This document shows positions 1-7,201 of a DNA stretch of 64,000 nucleotides, piece by piece. How positions within the stretch are numbered: the first letter of the stretch is position 1; each line of letters starts with the position of its first letter. The notes under the pieces were generated by a model. That model saw only the letters and a list, made by a program, of their open reading frames with translations. It searched no databases and had not been told where the DNA came from. Source of the DNA: Lepidodermella squamata (taxonomy: Eukaryota > Gastrotricha). A program made the position numbers and the translations under genes. The stretch covers positions 5,146,001-5,210,000 of the forward strand of contig JBLDXI010000024.1 in NCBI GenBank assembly GCA_047495785.1, in the 5' to 3' direction.

Positions 1-48
1 AGGACCAGATCTTGAGTCTGGCGCCTTAGACCGCTCGGCCATCCTGAC
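1..48 (-). tRNA. tRNA-Leu(CAA), 5' part only (cut by window edge)
   Basis: The minus strand reads the acceptor, D-arm and anticodon-loop part of a tRNA-Leu identical to the complete copy at 3318-3401. The 3' half lies outside the window, which shows that the tRNA array continues to the left. Confidence 0.85.
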
Positions 49-148
49 CAGATGTAGCTACTCTGGGAAATTGTTGTAATCCATCCGAAAATATGAGAAA
101 TTTGGCCGTTTAAAGGGCGAGCGCATTGCATTGCCGCATCTATCGATA

Positions 149-221
149 GGCGCTGTGGCGAAATGGCTATCGCGTCGGACTTCGGATCCGAAGATTGTGG
201 GTTCGAGTCCCATCAGCGTCG
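149..221 (+). tRNA. tRNA-Arg(TCG)
   Basis: A 73-nt cloverleaf has seven acceptor pairs (GGCGCTG with CAGCGTC) and anticodon loop CTTCGGA. No intron. A T-rich stretch follows as terminator. Confidence 0.92.
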
Positions 222-311
222 GCTCTATTTTTGCTGGCCTTTTCTTTCGGCTGAGCTGTTATCATAGCAACAGAATTATCACTTGTCAAGCTGTCAAGAA
301 TAATCACAAGG

Positions 312-384
312 GCCTTCCTAGCTCAGTCGGTAGAGCATGTGACTTTTAATCACAGGGTCGGGGGTTCGAGTCCCCCGGAGGGCG
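312..384 (+). tRNA. tRNA-Lys(TTT)
   Basis: The acceptor stem is GCCTTCC with GGAGGGC, the anticodon loop is CTTTTAA and the B box is GGTTCGAGTCC. A TTTTT terminator lies just downstream. Confidence 0.93.
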
Positions 385-451
385 CAATATTTTTACCCAG
401 GGTAACATGTTTATGGCATCGACCGGCTGCTAAGAAGACGAAGATCTCGAA

Positions 452-524
452 GGGGGATTAGCTCAAATGGTAGAGCGCTCGCTTAGCATGCGAGAGGTAA
501 CGGGATCGACGCCCGTATCCTCCA
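452..524 (+). tRNA. tRNA-Ala(AGC)
   Basis: The acceptor stem is GGGGGAT with ATCCTCC, and loop TTAGCAT gives anticodon AGC. The T loop reads ATCGACG, a form common in animal tRNA-Ala. A T run follows. Confidence 0.92.
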
Positions 525-597
525 TATACTTTTTTCGGCAAGATAAAAAAGGCTGAAATGAGGAGACTGCGCTTGCGAAAATAAAGCAGTCAACCGC

Positions 598-669
598 GGC
601 TCAGTAGCTTAGTGGTAGAGCGTCTGCCTAGTAAGCAGAAGATCGAGGGTTCGATCCCCCCCTGAGCCT
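598..669 (+). tRNA. tRNA-Thr(AGT)
   Basis: The acceptor stem is GGCTCAG with CTGAGCC, and loop CTAGTAA gives anticodon AGT. A TTTTT terminator lies within 15 bp. Confidence 0.9.
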
Positions 670-759
670 GGTCTTGACACTTTTTGCAGCATTCGGAGGT
701 CTTCCGTCCCTTTTATATAGCCATTTCATTCAGGATCAAAATTGGAAAGGCTAAAAGTG

Positions 760-831
760 TTCCCTGACCGGGAATCGAACCCGGGCCGCCGCGGTGAAAG
801 CGCGGAATCCTAACCACTAGACCATCAGGGA
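760..831 (-). tRNA. tRNA-Glu(TTC)
   Basis: The minus strand begins TCCCTGATGG and carries anticodon TTC. It is close to the standard animal tRNA-Glu(TTC) throughout, with discriminator A. Confidence 0.93.
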
Positions 832-922
832 GGTGCAAAATCCCTGTTGTATGCGTAAACTGTGAAGAACTCAAATTATCAACGTCATCGCACCTTCAGC
901 AACTCTGTGCAAAAAATAGAAT

Positions 923-994
923 GGGCCCGTTCGGGAATTGAACCCGAGACCTCTCGCACCCGAAGCGAGAATCATACCCCTAGACCAACGGGCC
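923..994 (-). tRNA. tRNA-Pro(CGG)
   Basis: The acceptor is GGCCCGT with ACGGGCC, and loop TTCGGGT gives anticodon CGG. It is a near-copy of the Pro(TGG) gene at 1665, with few changes in the anticodon and T arm. Confidence 0.92.
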
Positions 995-1074
995 AACCTG
1001 ACTTTACCCAATTGGCAACTGGCAACCAAAGACTTTATTAGAACGTCTCCAGCGTTTATGCAAAACATGCGATA

Positions 1075-1147
1075 CGCCGAGACCCGGGATCGAACCAGGG
1101 ACCTTTAGATCTTCAGTCTAACGCTCTCCCAACTGAGCTATCTCGGC
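1075..1147 (-). tRNA. tRNA-Phe(GAA)
   Basis: The acceptor is GCCGAGA with TCTCGGC, and loop CTGAAGA gives anticodon GAA. The discriminator reads G on my alignment, unusual for Phe, so the end could be off by one base. Confidence 0.9.
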
Positions 1148-1244
1148 TGTTATTTACAGCAGTGCTAAAGTCGAAGCTTAACTTGTAGCTTAGCTAGGGA
1201 GCTCAATGCAGGCTGCTATGACTTTGGCAGCAAATAAAAAACTG

Positions 1245-1261
1245 CGCTCCTGGGTGGGCTC

Positions 1262-1301
<40 letters not shown>

Positions 1302-1318
1302 AATTGCGCCACAGAAGC
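1245..1318 (-). tRNA. tRNA-Asn(GTT)
   Basis: The acceptor is GCTTCTG with CAGGAGC, and loop CTGTTAA gives anticodon GTT. The discriminator is G, as usual for Asn. Confidence 0.92.
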
Positions 1319-1501
1319 TGGCTAATCGCAGACTCGGCATCACCACTCAGCAATATGTAGCTTTTAACGCGAGCGTTGCCATGATCACGTTGTTGCCGTT
1401 ACAGTTTGGCTGTAGCCGAGGTTAGATCGGCCTTCGCATAGAATATAAACAGAGCTGAACTGTCCTTCATCAATGATCCTCAGCCGCTTTAGCTCTGCCA
1501 A

Positions 1502-1587
1502 CCCGCGATAGCTCAGCTGGTAGAGCGGAGGACTGTAGATGCAACGCAGCTATCCTTAGGTCGGTGGTTCAAGTCCGCCTCGCGGGA
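1502..1587 (+). tRNA. tRNA-Tyr(GTA) with a 12-nt intron
   Basis: The acceptor is CCCGCGA with TCGCGGG. GTA lies in the loop ACTGTAGA, followed by a 12-nt intron (about 1540-1551) one base 3' of the anticodon, the standard place for eukaryotic tRNA-Tyr introns. Discriminator A. The intron is shorter than the roughly 20 nt I know from vertebrate tRNA-Tyr. Confidence 0.92.
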
Positions 1588-1664
1588 TTGCATGGTTTTT
1601 CACTTTCGTTGGGTAGCAGCTTTTCATTCGTTCGTCAGTAAAAATGCGCTGATAGATGTGCAAA

Positions 1665-1736
1665 GGCCCGTTGGTCTAGGGGTATGATTCTCGCTTTGGG
1701 TGCGAGAGGTCTCGGGTTCAAATCCCGGACGGGCCC
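1665..1736 (+). tRNA. tRNA-Pro(TGG)
   Basis: The acceptor is GGCCCGT with ACGGGCC, and loop TTTGGGT gives anticodon TGG. A TTTTT terminator follows within 10 bp. Confidence 0.93.
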
Positions 1737-1820
1737 AAGCTTTTTGAGCTAATAGCTGAAGCGGCAGCATTACAAAAGGTGTTTGCCATAACCTTGAGCG
1801 CATGTAATGTTATCACAGCG

Positions 1821-1891
1821 GCATCGGTGGTTCAGTGGTAGAATTCTCGCCTGCCACGCGGGAGGCCCGGGTTCGATTCCCGGCCGATGCA
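1821..1891 (+). tRNA. tRNA-Gly(GCC)
   Basis: A 71-nt cloverleaf has acceptor GCATCGG with CCGATGC and loop CTGCCAC. It closely matches the standard animal Gly(GCC). TTTTTT follows. Confidence 0.94.
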
Positions 1892-1987
1892 AGCGACCCT
1901 GTTTTTTCATATCAGCTTCGATGTGCATCAGGCAAATTATGAGCGCAGCAAAATCAAAAGCACTGACAATTCAAGACGCTTCAGTCA

Positions 1988-2059
1988 TCCTTGGTAGTAT
2001 AGTGGTTAGTATCCCCGCCTGTCACGCGGGAGACCAGGGTTCGATTCCCTGCCAAGGAG
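1988..2059 (+). tRNA. tRNA-Asp(GTC)
   Basis: The acceptor is TCCTTGG with CCAAGGA, loop CTGTCAC gives anticodon GTC, and the discriminator is G as usual for Asp. TTTTTT follows. Confidence 0.94.
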
Positions 2060-2129
2060 TCAGCTTTTTTAGTTGCGGCGCATAGGTTTCGAGCCAATTT
2101 TTTGAGAAAATTGCTAAAAAGTTGATTGC

Positions 2130-2202
2130 CGCCCGATGTGGGGCTCGAACCCACGACCCTGGGATTAAGAGTCCCATGCTCTACCGACTGAGCTAACCGG
2201 GC
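2130..2202 (-). tRNA. tRNA-Lys(CTT)
   Basis: The minus strand starts GCCCGGTTAG, and loop CTCTTAA gives anticodon CTT. Discriminator G, with the canonical B box. Confidence 0.93.
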
Positions 2203-2281
2203 TGAGGCGCTATCAATTGCCTAAGCCGACAATTATGAAGCAGTTGACTGCTGGCGAATGTTGACTGCCATCAAAAATACT

Positions 2282-2354
2282 CGAGGCTGCCAGGAGTCGA
2301 ACCTGGAATCTTCTGATCCGTAGTCAGACGCGTTGTCCATTGCGCCACAACCCC
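2282..2354 (-). tRNA. tRNA-Arg(ACG)
   Basis: The acceptor is GGGGTTG with CAGCCTC (two wobble pairs), and loop CTACGGA gives anticodon ACG. Confidence 0.9.
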
Positions 2355-2421
2355 ATTCGGTCGAAAGAAGGCTTGCAAGCGCTAATTAGCAGGCAGGAAT
2401 GGGACTGAAGTGAAAAATGCA

Positions 2422-2505
2422 TGTCAGAAGTGGGATTCGAACCCACGCCAGTAGAAACTGACTGCGACCTGAACGCAGCGCCTTGGACCGCTCGGCCATC
2501 CTGAC
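2422..2505 (-). tRNA. tRNA-Leu(CAG)
   Basis: An 84-nt type II tRNA has a long variable arm and acceptor GTCAGGA with TTCTGAC (one mismatch). Loop TTCAGGT gives anticodon CAG. Confidence 0.92.
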
Positions 2506-2674
2506 GAGATGGTGGAATAGATTGCTGATATCCTGCAGACGGCATTTTGCAAAGCTAAGATATCGCAGAGCAAGTACAGCAAACAGCAAAGTCGTATAAC
2601 TGTTGCCAATATAAAACTAGCCAGCTACGCCGATCGGGGTGTATCGTTTCTTAAACTGCTGAAGAAGCACTCAA

Positions 2675-2756
2675 GTCGCTATGCCCGAGTGGTTAAGGGG
2701 TCTGACTAGAAATCAGATGCGGTCTCCGCGCGTAGGTTCAAATCCTACTGGCGACG
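2675..2756 (+). tRNA. tRNA-Ser(AGA)
   Basis: A type II tRNA has acceptor GTCGCTA with TGGCGAC and a long variable arm. Loop CTAGAAA gives anticodon AGA. It is seen only in unit 1. Confidence 0.92.
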
Positions 2757-2831
2757 ACAGTTATTTTTGCATTATAACGACTGAAACTCAGTTCTGCAGT
2801 TAGCCTCCAGAACAGTCCTCGCTTTCATCAG

Positions 2832-2903
2832 GCGTCAGTGGTGTAACGGTCAGCATGGTTGCCTTCCAAGCAGCCGATCCGGGTTCGACTCCCGGCTGAC
2901 GCA
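2832..2903 (+). tRNA. tRNA-Gly(TCC)
   Basis: The acceptor is GCGTCAG with CTGACGC, and loop CTTCCAA gives anticodon TCC. Discriminator A. A TTTTT run follows. Confidence 0.93.
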
Positions 2904-2982
2904 CACGTTTTTAGCTCACACGTTTGAAAGCAATTGCTAGTGACGAGATTAAAGCTGTCCTTCCCAAAACCAGCGTTCGAGA

Positions 2983-3054
2983 GGTCCCATGGTGTAGCGG
3001 TTAGCACTCTGGACTCTGAATCCAGCGACTCGAGTTCGATTCTCGATGGGACCT
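2983..3054 (+). tRNA. tRNA-Gln(CTG)
   Basis: The acceptor is GGTCCCA with TGGGACC, and loop CTCTGAA gives anticodon CTG. A TTTTTT run lies 9 bp downstream. Confidence 0.93.
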
Positions 3055-3158
3055 TGATACGTTTTTTCAAACAAACTTTCAGCTCACTCACTCTCAGCTG
3101 ATGGAAACTTGCGATCGCAATATTTGTTACCATTCAAACCTTTTCTTTCACTAGCCTA

Positions 3159-3230
3159 GGGGGCATAGCTCAGTGGTAGAGCGTCTCATTCGCATTGTGA
3201 AGGTCTCGGGTTCAATCCCCGATGCCTCCA
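3159..3230 (+). tRNA. tRNA-Ala(CGC)
   Basis: The acceptor is GGGGGCA with TGCCTCC, and loop TTCGCAT gives anticodon CGC. The anticodon stem has one T-T mismatch, so it may be weaker or partly decayed. A TTTTTT run follows. Confidence 0.82.
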
Positions 3231-3317
3231 GTTGGCAATTTTTTCGCGTAACCTCTCGAAGATTAGTTGCTATATCGGTGAAAGTGACCAGAAATTACGC
3301 TAAAAATGTGAAAATAG

Positions 3318-3401
3318 TGTCAGAAGTGGGGTTCGAACCCACGCCCTCTTTCGAGGACCAGATCTTGAGTCTGGCGCCTTAGACCGCTCGGCCATCCTGA
3401 C
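3318..3401 (-). tRNA. tRNA-Leu(CAA)
   Basis: An 84-nt type II tRNA starts GTCAGGATGG, has loop CTCAAGA (anticodon CAA) and a long variable arm. No intron. It spans the junction of the two repeat units and is complete. Confidence 0.92.
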
Positions 3402-3493
3402 CAGATGTAGCTACTCTGGGAAATTGTTGTAATCCATCCGAAAATATGAGAAATTTGGCCGTTTAAAGGGCGAGCGCATTGCATTGCCGCATA

Positions 3494-3566
3494 GGCGCTG
3501 TGGCGAAATGGCTATCGCGTCGGACTTCGGATCCGAAGATTGTGGGTTCGAGTCCCATCAGCGTCG
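3494..3566 (+). tRNA. tRNA-Arg(TCG), unit 2
   Basis: Copy of the gene at 149, identical by eye. The spacer just upstream lacks the CTATCGAT present in unit 1. Confidence 0.92.
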
Positions 3567-3656
3567 GCTCTATTTTTGCTGGCCTTTTCTTTCGGCTGAG
3601 CTGTTATCATAGCAACAGAATTATCACTTGTCAAGCTGTCAAGAATAATCACAAGG

Positions 3657-3729
3657 GCCTTCCTAGCTCAGTCGGTAGAGCATGTGACTTTTAATCACAG
3701 GGTCGGGGGTTCGAGTCCCCCGGAGGGCG
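3657..3729 (+). tRNA. tRNA-Lys(TTT), unit 2
   Basis: Identical by eye to the gene at 312, including the TTTTT terminator. Confidence 0.92.
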
Positions 3730-3796
3730 CAATATTTTTACCCAGGGTAACATGTTTATGGCATCGACCGGCTGCTAAGAAGACGAAGATCTCGAA

Positions 3797-3869
3797 GGGG
3801 GATTAGCTCAAATGGTAGAGCGCTCGCTTAGCATGCGAGAGGTAACGGGATCGACGCCCGTATCCTCCA
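3797..3869 (+). tRNA. tRNA-Ala(AGC), unit 2
   Basis: Identical by eye to the gene at 452. Confidence 0.92.
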
Positions 3870-3942
3870 TATACTTTTTTCGGCAAGATAAAAAAGGCTG
3901 AAATGAGGAGACTGCGCTTGCGAAAATAAAGCAGTCAACCGC

Positions 3943-4014
3943 GGCTCAGTAGCTTAGTGGTAGAGCGTCTGCCTAGTAAGCAGAAGATCGAGGGTTCGAT
4001 CCCCCCCTGAGCCT
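3943..4014 (+). tRNA. tRNA-Thr(AGT), unit 2
   Basis: Identical by eye to the gene at 598. Confidence 0.9.
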
Positions 4015-4104
4015 GGTCTTGACACTTTTTGCAGCATTCGGAGGTCTTCCGTCCCTTTTATATAGCCATTTCATTCAGGATCAAAATTGGAAAGGCTAAA
4101 AGTG

Positions 4105-4176
4105 TTCCCTGACCGGGAATCGAACCCGGGCCGCCGCGGTGAAAGCGCGGAATCCTAACCACTAGACCATCAGGGA
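4105..4176 (-). tRNA. tRNA-Glu(TTC), unit 2
   Basis: Identical by eye to the gene at 760. Confidence 0.92.
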
Positions 4177-4267
4177 GGTGCAAAATCCCTGTTGTATGCG
4201 TAAACTGTGAAGAACTCAAATTATCAACGTCATCGCACCTTCAGCAACTCTGTGCAAAAAATAGAAT

Positions 4268-4339
4268 GGGCCCGTTCGGGAATTGAACCCGAGACCTCTC
4301 GCACCCGAAGCGAGAATCATACCCCTAGACCAACGGGCC
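4268..4339 (-). tRNA. tRNA-Pro(CGG), unit 2
   Basis: Identical by eye to the gene at 923. Confidence 0.92.
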
Positions 4340-4419
4340 AACCTGACTTTACCCAATTGGCAACTGGCAACCAAAGACTTTATTAGAACGTCTCCAGCGT
4401 TTATGCAAAACATGCGATA

Positions 4420-4492
4420 CGCCGAGACCCGGGATCGAACCAGGGACCTTTAGATCTTCAGTCTAACGCTCTCCCAACTGAGCTATCTCGGC
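4420..4492 (-). tRNA. tRNA-Phe(GAA), unit 2
   Basis: Identical by eye to the gene at 1075. Confidence 0.9.
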
Positions 4493-4589
4493 TGTTATTT
4501 ACAGCAGTGCTAAAGTCGAAGCTTAACTTGTAGCTTAGCTAGGGAGCTCAATGCAGGCTGCTATGACTTTGGCAGCAAATAAAAAACTG

Positions 4590-4606
4590 CGCTCCTGGGT
4601 GGGCTC

Positions 4607-4646
<40 letters not shown>

Positions 4647-4663
4647 AATTGCGCCACAGAAGC
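4590..4663 (-). tRNA. tRNA-Asn(GTT), unit 2
   Basis: Identical by eye to the gene at 1245. Confidence 0.92.
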
Positions 4664-4846
4664 TGGCTAATCGCAGACTCGGCATCACCACTCAGCAATA
4701 TGTAGCTTTTAACGCGAGCGTTGCCATGATCACGTTGTTGCCGTTACAGTTTGGCTGTAGCCGAGGTTAGATCGGCCTTCGCATAGAATATAAACAGAGC
4801 TGAACTGTCCTTCATCAATGATCCTCAGCCGCTTTAGCTCTGCCAA

Positions 4847-4932
4847 CCCGCGATAGCTCAGCTGGTAGAGCGGAGGACTGTAGATGCAACGCAGCTATCC
4901 TTAGGTCGGTGGTTCAAGTCCGCCTCGCGGGA
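4847..4932 (+). tRNA. tRNA-Tyr(GTA) with intron, unit 2
   Basis: Identical by eye to the gene at 1502; the 12-nt intron is conserved. Confidence 0.92.
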
Positions 4933-5009
4933 TTGCATGGTTTTTCACTTTCGTTGGGTAGCAGCTTTTCATTCGTTCGTCAGTAAAAATGCGCTGATAG
5001 ATGTGCAAA

Positions 5010-5081
5010 GGCCCGTTGGTCTAGGGGTATGATTCTCGCTTTGGGTGCGAGAGGTCTCGGGTTCAAATCCCGGACGGGCCC
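5010..5081 (+). tRNA. tRNA-Pro(TGG), unit 2
   Basis: Identical by eye to the gene at 1665. Confidence 0.92.
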
Positions 5082-5165
5082 AAGCTTTTTGAGCTAATAG
5101 CTGAAGCGGCAGCATTACAAAAGGTGTTTGCCATAACCTTGAGCGCATGTAATGTTATCACAGCG

Positions 5166-5236
5166 GCATCGGTGGTTCAGTGGTAGAATTCTCGCCTGCC
5201 ACGCGGGAGGCCCGGGTTCGATTCCCGGCCGATGCA
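5166..5236 (+). tRNA. tRNA-Gly(GCC), unit 2
   Basis: Identical by eye to the gene at 1821. Confidence 0.93.
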
Positions 5237-5332
5237 AGCGACCCTGTTTTTTCATATCAGCTTCGATGTGCATCAGGCAAATTATGAGCGCAGCAAAATC
5301 AAAAGCACTGACAATTCAAGACGCTTCAGTCA

Positions 5333-5404
5333 TCCTTGGTAGTATAGTGGTTAGTATCCCCGCCTGTCACGCGGGAGACCAGGGTTCGATTCCCTGCCAA
5401 GGAG
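5333..5404 (+). tRNA. tRNA-Asp(GTC), unit 2
   Basis: Identical by eye to the gene at 1988. Confidence 0.93.
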
Positions 5405-5474
5405 TCAGCTTTTTTAGTTGCGGCGCATAGGTTTCGAGCCAATTTTTTGAGAAAATTGCTAAAAAGTTGATTGC

Positions 5475-5547
5475 CGCCCGATGTGGGGCTCGAACCCACG
5501 ACCCTGGGATTAAGAGTCCCATGCTCTACCGACTGAGCTAACCGGGC
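5475..5547 (-). tRNA. tRNA-Lys(CTT), unit 2
   Basis: Identical by eye to the gene at 2130. Confidence 0.92.
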
Positions 5548-5626
5548 TGAGGCGCTATCAATTGCCTAAGCCGACAATTATGAAGCAGTTGACTGCTGGC
5601 GAATGTTGACTGCCATCAAAAATACT

Positions 5627-5699
5627 CGAGGCTGCCAGGAGTCGAACCTGGAATCTTCTGATCCGTAGTCAGACGCGTTGTCCATTGCGCCACAACCCC
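5627..5699 (-). tRNA. tRNA-Arg(ACG), unit 2
   Basis: Identical by eye to the gene at 2282. Confidence 0.9.
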
Positions 5700-5766
5700 A
5701 TTCGGTCGAAAGAAGGCTTGCAAGCGCTAATTAGCAGGCAGGAATGGGACTGAAGTGAAAAATGCA

Positions 5767-5850
5767 TGTCAGAAGTGGGATTCGAACCCACGCCAGTAGA
5801 AACTGACTGCGACCTGAACGCAGCGCCTTGGACCGCTCGGCCATCCTGAC
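5767..5850 (-). tRNA. tRNA-Leu(CAG), unit 2 (last gene of the array)
   Basis: Identical by eye to the gene at 2422. The repeat ends 25 bp further right. Confidence 0.92.
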
Positions 5851-5875
5851 GAGATGGTGGAATAGATTGCTGATA

Positions 5876-6410
5876 GGGAGCCTTCTAAGACTTAGTAAGA
5901 AAATTCGGAAGCCGTAAACCAGCCAAATTCCGATACGTTTGACAGTCGCACTAACGCTCACAGTCAGGAAAATGAGGAAAACAACAAATTCGAATTTTTC
6001 CATTGATTTTTTTTTATTTTTCCCACGCCCACCCTGCTTTTCCCGGTCTACCAATGGCGTTTTTTGAGACCGATACCGGAACTGGAACGGACCAGGAACG
6101 GCGTCGGTCTACCGGAGCTGTTTCCAACGCTGCTTCCGTCCGTGACCATAAAAAGCACATGTTTTACTGAATTATTTTTTTTATTCTTTCTTGCTTTAAC
6201 GTGCACAACACTGATATGAATGGCCCGGCTGTTTTGAAGATCTCGCCGACGAATGCACCAAAATACGTCACCAGAGAGTGCGGAATAGTTGTTTTCAATT
6301 CATCCACATTAACAATTAAATATACCACAACTGCATTTTTCCATCCATCGATAATACAATAATAATTAGGATTACAAATCTGGTACGAGATGAAGGAAGA
6401 CGAAGCGAGT
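5876..6410. other. Spacer between the tRNA array and UFC1
   Basis: No coding signal. The right part should contain the UFC1 3' UTR (minus strand). I see no further tRNA and no clear repeat. Confidence 0.5.
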
Positions 6411-7201
6411 CTACGACGACGCGCCCTGCACGGGCTTGTCGTCCTTCGGCAGCACGAGGCCCTTCGAAATTAGATCAGGCACTTCGACGGCGAGCCACGG
6501 ACCGAGACCGAGCGCCAGCGCGTGACCGATTCCGAATTTTGGCACATTTCTGGCAATTAAAAAAACGAAAAATCATAGAACAAAATGCAAGACTCAAGCC
6601 GTTCTGTCGAATTTAAAAATTATTTAATTATGAAATAAAAAATTCTGGGGTTTTTAATTTAAATTAGCCCAATGTTCGCAATAATTCAACTTTTAATTTA
6701 GAAATTTATGAAATTCCTGAAAAATTGTGCTTGGCTTCTGAACAATTTTCATTTTCTATTTTTTAACAAATTTCTCAGACCAAATTTGAATCAAATATTG
6801 AAAAATGATATTTTGACAAACCTTGACCACAGTGGTTTGAAATGGTCTGTCAGGCAGATTTTGCCGCCGCGGTACATTTTCGCCGTTTTGCCATCCAGCT
6901 CGGGTATGGCGATTTCGGGCGCCGTCGTCGGGTACGCGACCGGGATTTCAAACTCGATCGCAAATTCGTACTTGATGAGTTCGTGCACGTGCCAGCACTT
7001 GCCGAACCACTTGAGGCCGTCCTTGGACGACTCGAGCCTGAACCAGTCGTTGTCCGCCTCCTTGTTGTTTTTCACGTACTCGATCAGCGACGTGTACTCC
7101 TCCTTCAGCCGCTGCACCCACAACTCGCCGTCCTTCGGCCCGGCGTTTGTCTTCAGCAGCGGAATCCGCGCCACCGTTTTCTTCGTCATGTCGTCCACCA
7201 T
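6411..7201 (-). CDS. UFC1: Ufm1-conjugating enzyme UFC1 (E2 for ufmylation)
   Basis: UFC1 accepts the ubiquitin-like modifier UFM1 from the E1 enzyme UBA5 on a catalytic cysteine and passes it, with the UFL1 E3, to ribosomal and ER-linked targets. Two exons (7201-6822 and 6549-6411) joined across a 272-bp GT-AG intron give 172 aa in frame, very near the usual animal length (human 167). Family landmarks are the LKTNAGP start region, [11 protein letters not shown]-like segment, YPTTAPEI, and the active-site stretch [10 protein letters not shown] with the catalytic Cys at residue 116, as in human UFC1. Exon 2 begins NVPKFG and has LGPWLAVE. The intron splits the Arg codon before NVPKFG. Third codon positions are strongly GC-rich, unlike the receptor genes further right. 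The start is the ATG giving MVDD, level with the human start. Confidence 0.96.

Larger units (their letters stand above)
1..3353. repeat. tRNA array, repeat unit 1 (20 tRNA genes)
   Basis: The first copy of a tandem unit holds Leu(CAA), Arg(TCG), Lys(TTT), Ala(AGC), Thr(AGT), Glu(TTC), Pro(CGG), Phe(GAA), Asn(GTT), Tyr(GTA), Pro(TGG), Gly(GCC), Asp(GTC), Lys(CTT), Arg(ACG), Leu(CAG), Ser(AGA), Gly(TCC), Gln(CTG) and Ala(CGC). Spacers are about 70-180 bp and many begin with a T run. Base 1 matches base 3354, so the period is about 3.35 kb. By eye the only difference from unit 2 is an extra CTATCGAT at about 140-147. Confidence 0.9.
3354..5875. repeat. tRNA array, repeat unit 2 (truncated)
   Basis: The second tandem copy runs from inside tRNA-Leu(CAA) through tRNA-Leu(CAG) at a constant offset of 3345 bp after the 8-bp indel. 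Identity stops abruptly at 5875 (2530 in unit 1), where unit 1 goes on to Ser(AGA), Gly(TCC), Gln(CTG) and Ala(CGC) but unit 2 passes into unrelated DNA. This is the right-hand end of the array. Confidence 0.9.

Noticed and set aside
131-3382. Short open frames across the tRNA array
   Set aside because: They run through tRNA genes and their spacers and repeat identically in unit 2; no protein signal beyond the tRNA sequence itself.
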